This document shows positions 19,001-21,272 of a stretch of 21,272 nucleotides of DNA, piece after piece. The first letter of the stretch is position 1. Every line of letters begins with the position of its first letter. Under the pieces are notes generated by a model that had not been told where the DNA came from, did not search any database, and worked only from the letters and a program-made list of their open reading frames with translations. The stretch is from positions 65,883 to 87,154 of the forward strand of contig WELB01000148.1 of NCBI GenBank assembly GCA_009602725.1, in the 5' to 3' direction. The position numbers and the translations under genes were made by a program. This DNA is from Spirogloea muscicola (lineage: Eukaryota > Streptophyta > Zygnematophyceae > Spirogloeales > Spirogloeaceae).

Positions 19001-21156
19001 TTCTTGGAAGTACCGCAAGCCTGAACAAATGCACATGGCCAAGGCAGGCATCTCAGGCTGGCAGAGACAATCAACGTAACACCTGAGTACAATCTACTGA
19101 ATGGGCTGGCAAAGAACTGGTCAATGCAGCTGGATATCCTAGTATCTGAGATTCTAGCTTCTGGGCTTAGAGAATCAGAACGAGAAGCATAGCATGTAGC
19201 GCTGCAACTCGTGTCCTGCGCAGTGCGCAAGTTGGGCACCATTGTCACAGCGAAGCAGCTGCCATCTTGACACAGTCGCCGGTGCTCCATCTTCCTCTAC
19301 ACCCAAGATGGGGCGAGCCTCTGCCACAAACCGTATGAAGCAATCTGTAAGCATCAGCGTGACAAGAAGCGGTGCACAACCTGAATCCAAAGCTAATTTC
19401 ACTGCCTGCCCTTTCCTAATTGAAATAGTTTAAGCGTATCATGTTCCTCACCGGCCAGCTCGTCATGCAGGGGGTTGCTATTGCCACCGGGGCTGCTGAC
19501 TGACGGTGGAACTGCAGCGGCTGCATCATCTGCATCAGGGTCATCGTTGTTTGGGACGCCCCCGACCTGCACCCTCCTACAGCACCTAGCAATATTTGTT
19601 AAGTAATGTACCTGTATTACCCTGCATGACAAGTTTACTACATTATGATGTTGCAACGAACCCGTGGCAGTAAAGACCTGCGGCAGCCATATTGATCACT
19701 AAGTGAGACTTCATTGCCAATTGCAAATTTACGACTAGGATGAGTGGATACCTCGAAGTCACGTCAAAGTCATATGCAGGGCCGAGATATTAGGTTTCCA
19801 GATTCAGAATTTCCCATTTGGGGGAGCTCCCAGGCCTTCAAAGTAAGACATTGATATCTGGAATATAGGTTGAGATTCAGTGCAAACTTGTGGAGCGAGC
19901 GACGGAGGCACTCACAATCGGCTGATGTTGATTGCAGGTGCACTGGACTCTGGCTGCACCACGGACGGGCGAGCGACTGAGAACGGACGCGTCGAGCTAG
20001 CCCAGCACACTGCGGACCTAAACCCCTAATCCTAGACGCTAAACCCCCTAAAACCTAACCCTTGACCCTTAACCCTAACTCTTTACCACAAAACGGACTG
20101 GTGCTGGTGGGCAGAGTGACTAGACTGAGGGCTCCTAGGCACAGTTCCTGACATACAACCTATGCTCTTGCAGCAAGTCATAGCCTGACATCATCCCCTT
20201 ATGGATATTGTCACTAAGTTATACGTAAAGTGGACTGTTATACCACATATACAAGAGGGCTGTTGAGCAAGCCTGGCTTGTGAATGTGAGCAGCACCTGC
20301 TGCTGTGCGCGCGTGAGGTTGTCGATCCAGGTCGCCACCTCCTCGGGGCTGCTCGCACCGAGCTGATAGCCAGCGGAAGCGCAGAGTCGTGCACACAGAT
20401 CGAGAGCTCTTTAGCTGCGTAAACCAGATATGGAGTTTCTCTTGGAATTGACAATACCTGTTTAGTGAGTCCGCAGCATTTGCTTGGGGTCCAGGAACTA
20501 GACCCTAGGCTTTGGGATATGGCATGACTGTAATAATAGCAATAGTGGTGATTGAGGGTTTAGATTTTAGGGTTTTGGAAGTAGGGTTTGGACGATGCGA
20601 TGACGGACCTTGACCTCCTTCCCGGGCTCGGCGGGGTTGTACAGCCGGACGGTGTACAGCGTCTGCAGGCCTCCCAATCGGCGGCCCAATAGATTCATTC
20701 CTCAGACCGAAGTTCTATAGAGCTATTTCTTGCTCTTATTGCAATATAATTAACACCGGTGTAAAGTTTACACTAAGTATGCGGTCAATCTAAGCTGGTC
20801 AAGAGCGCACTGTTGCCCTCATTGCAGACAGTCAGCACAGAAATAACTCAGAAAAGTTAACATCGAGTTTAGCTACAATATAACGGGGACAGTATTAGCG
20901 GGGCGACCTTGCCGGCCACCGTCTGGCGGCCCGTGTCCTGGACGCGGAGCTCCCGGTCCAGCGTGCCGGTCCGCAGCGGCGCCTCGTCGCCCTGCGCCTG
21001 GAACTGCGCGAAGCGGCGGCCCTCCAGCACGCACCACGTCCGGTGGCAGAACACGTCCCCGCCGCCGCCACCGCCGCCGCCGCCGCGAGGCCGGCCAAAG
21101 GCGTAGAGGTAGCCCTCGACAGCGGCCACGCCCGCCGCCGCCGCCGGCGCCGCCAT
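12997..21156 (-). CDS. EDR2: EDR2-like protein: PH, START and DUF1336 domains, 21 exons
   Basis: Minus-strand exons in transcript order: 21156-20908, 20662-20609, 20362-20297, 19953-19916, 19576-19452, 19296-19240, 19020-18938, 18603-18515, 17899-17810, 17554-17490, 17310-17239, 16944-16768, 16472-16270, 16046-16004, 15705-15530, 14952-14851, 14635-14585, 14275-14129, 13749-13654, 13459-13358, 13089-12997. They sum to 2178 nt, in frame, giving 725 aa; Arabidopsis EDR2 is about 718. In Arabidopsis EDR2 restrains salicylate-dependent defence and senescence, and its PH domain binds phosphoinositide; the same role here is inference. The ATG (21156) sits in an ATGGCG context after a CG-rich leader. 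Exons 8-13 and 15-21 are firm. The ends of exons 1-4 and 7, and the 43-nt exon 14, were chosen by phase and splice signals with less homology support. Confidence 0.92.
14716..14752. repeat. Telomere-like CCCTAAA tract in EDR2-like intron 16
   Basis: ACCCTAACCCTACACCCTAA and onward contain five degenerate CCCTAAA-type units on the + strand, so the pre-mRNA (minus strand) carries the TTTAGGG form. The tract is intronic, between exons 16 and 17. It is far too short and degenerate to be a chromosome end. Confidence 0.85.
16270..19953 (-). other. EDR2-like exons 4-13: acidic linker and START domain
   Basis: Exons 4-5 form a low-complexity linker (NNDDPDADDAAAAVPPSVSS). The START domain runs from exon 6 to the start of exon 13: RWQLLRCDNG joined to LRYFQEMPDT, then VVKSVGVVKASPEAIFHLL, WDATVAHAEVIEEFDGHSD, ILHRISLN, RELCIFRYWKREDNGSY, LIFFRSIQHRRAP, RYARARIDSGGVIISPM, MDAGGLASCLSCFG and TMLSTVAGLREYF. 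These align block by block with EDR2. The rest of exon 13 is an acidic/Ser-rich linker to DUF1336. Between HRISLN and RELC, the usual WFPMVVWPRDLC stretch is replaced by RPGVRQRELC. Confidence 0.87.
20017..20081. repeat. Telomere-like CCCTAAA tract in EDR2-like intron 3
   Basis: About eight degenerate CCCTAAA/CCCTAA units lie on the + strand over 65 bases. The tract is in the intron between exons 3 and 4. It is oriented opposite to the tract at 20554-20591 on the other side of exon 3. Confidence 0.85.
20554..20591. repeat. Telomere-like TTTAGGG tract in EDR2-like intron 2
   Basis: GAGGGTTTAGATTTTAGGGT and onward contain three to four TTTAGGG-type units on the + strand, i.e. inverted with respect to 20017-20081. 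The tract ends about 17 bases from the proposed exon 2 donor. Confidence 0.8.
21054..21096 (-). repeat. GC-rich triplet repeat encoding a glycine run
   Basis: CCG/CCA triplets on the + strand are read on the minus strand as GGC/GGT codons for nine consecutive Gly, inside the PH domain of the EDR2-like protein. Such triplet runs vary easily by slippage. The run lies where Arabidopsis EDR2 has only a short loop. Confidence 0.85.
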
Positions 21157-21272
21157 GGGGACCTCGCGTCCGCTCGCGCCGCTGTCTCTTCTTGGCGATG
21201 GCGCCGCAGCCGCCGCTGTAGCCAGAGCCCCAGCGGCGGCGGCGGCGGCGGTCGCGGCGGCGGCGGCGGCGG
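21157..21272 (-). promoter_or_regulatory. 5' leader of the EDR2-like gene with (CGG)n tract
   Basis: The sequence before the EDR2-like ATG is strongly GC-rich. It ends in CGG triplets from 21233 to the window edge, interrupted once by TCG; the minus-strand transcript would carry (CCG)n. No TATA box is visible in the 116 bases available. The tract continues beyond the window, so its length is unknown. Confidence 0.6.

Larger units (their letters stand above)
20297..21156 (-). other. EDR2-like exons 1-3: PH domain
   Basis: Residues about 13-123. Exon 1 encodes VEGYLYAFGRP, a nine-glycine run, then RTWCVLEGRRFAQFQAQ and LRTGTLDRELRVQDTG. Exon 2 gives TLYTVRLYNPAEPGKEVK. Exon 3 gives LGASSPEEVATWIDNLTRAQ, the C-terminal helix with its family Trp. 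This is the classic PH order of strands then helix, aligned with EDR2. The Gly run is a lineage insertion in a loop that is compact in Arabidopsis. The donors of exons 1 and 2 are GTCGCC and GTCCGT, both far from consensus, so their exact ends could shift. Confidence 0.85.

Noticed and set aside
371-21156. A dedicated three-gene biosynthetic or transport cluster
   Set aside because: The three families have unrelated known roles, long spacers and separate promoters; nothing in the sequence links them functionally.

Overview
The window comes from a nuclear genome of the green plant lineage (land plant or streptophyte/green alga; I cannot place it more precisely). The evidence is three intron-rich genes whose spliced products belong to plant families, CCCTAAA/TTTAGGG-type (plant telomere-like) tracts, GC-rich first exons, and simple-sequence repeats at both ends. 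I found no bacterial, phage, CRISPR, rRNA or tRNA features.

Layout. (1) 1-370: A-run, (AG)n and (GGGA)n microsatellites, then the promoter/leader of gene 1. (2) 371-2111, + strand: five-exon gene for a secreted neprosin-like (DUF239) protein, about 309 aa, with an apparent Glu-to-Gln change at one of the two catalytic positions. (3) 2112-4137: about 2 kb intergenic, with a degenerate tandem repeat, telomere-like motifs, a hairpin and a GC-rich island containing one undetermined base. (4) 4138-11838, + strand: 21-exon gene for a half-size ABCG transporter of the ABCG24/ABCG28 type. My reconstructed exons sum to 3306 nt, in frame throughout (1101 aa). (5) 11839-12996: convergent intergenic spacer. 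(6) 21156-12997, - strand: 21-exon gene for an EDR2-like protein (PH + START + DUF1336). My exons sum to 2178 nt, in frame (725 aa). (7) 21157-21272: its leader, with a (CGG)n tract running off the window end.

The genes do not form a pathway or cluster: a secreted protease-family protein, a membrane transporter and a lipid-binding regulator sit side by side in ordinary eukaryotic fashion. Exon models come from reading conserved family motifs across GT-AG junctions with phase bookkeeping. Most internal junctions are firm; the first junctions of each gene and EDR2 exons 2-4, 7 and 14 are less certain. I found no previously undescribed multi-gene system. The most checkable points are the altered neprosin catalytic residue, weak GTC-type splice donors, an inverted pair of telomere-like tracts around a frame-neutral exon, and a perfect intronic palindrome.
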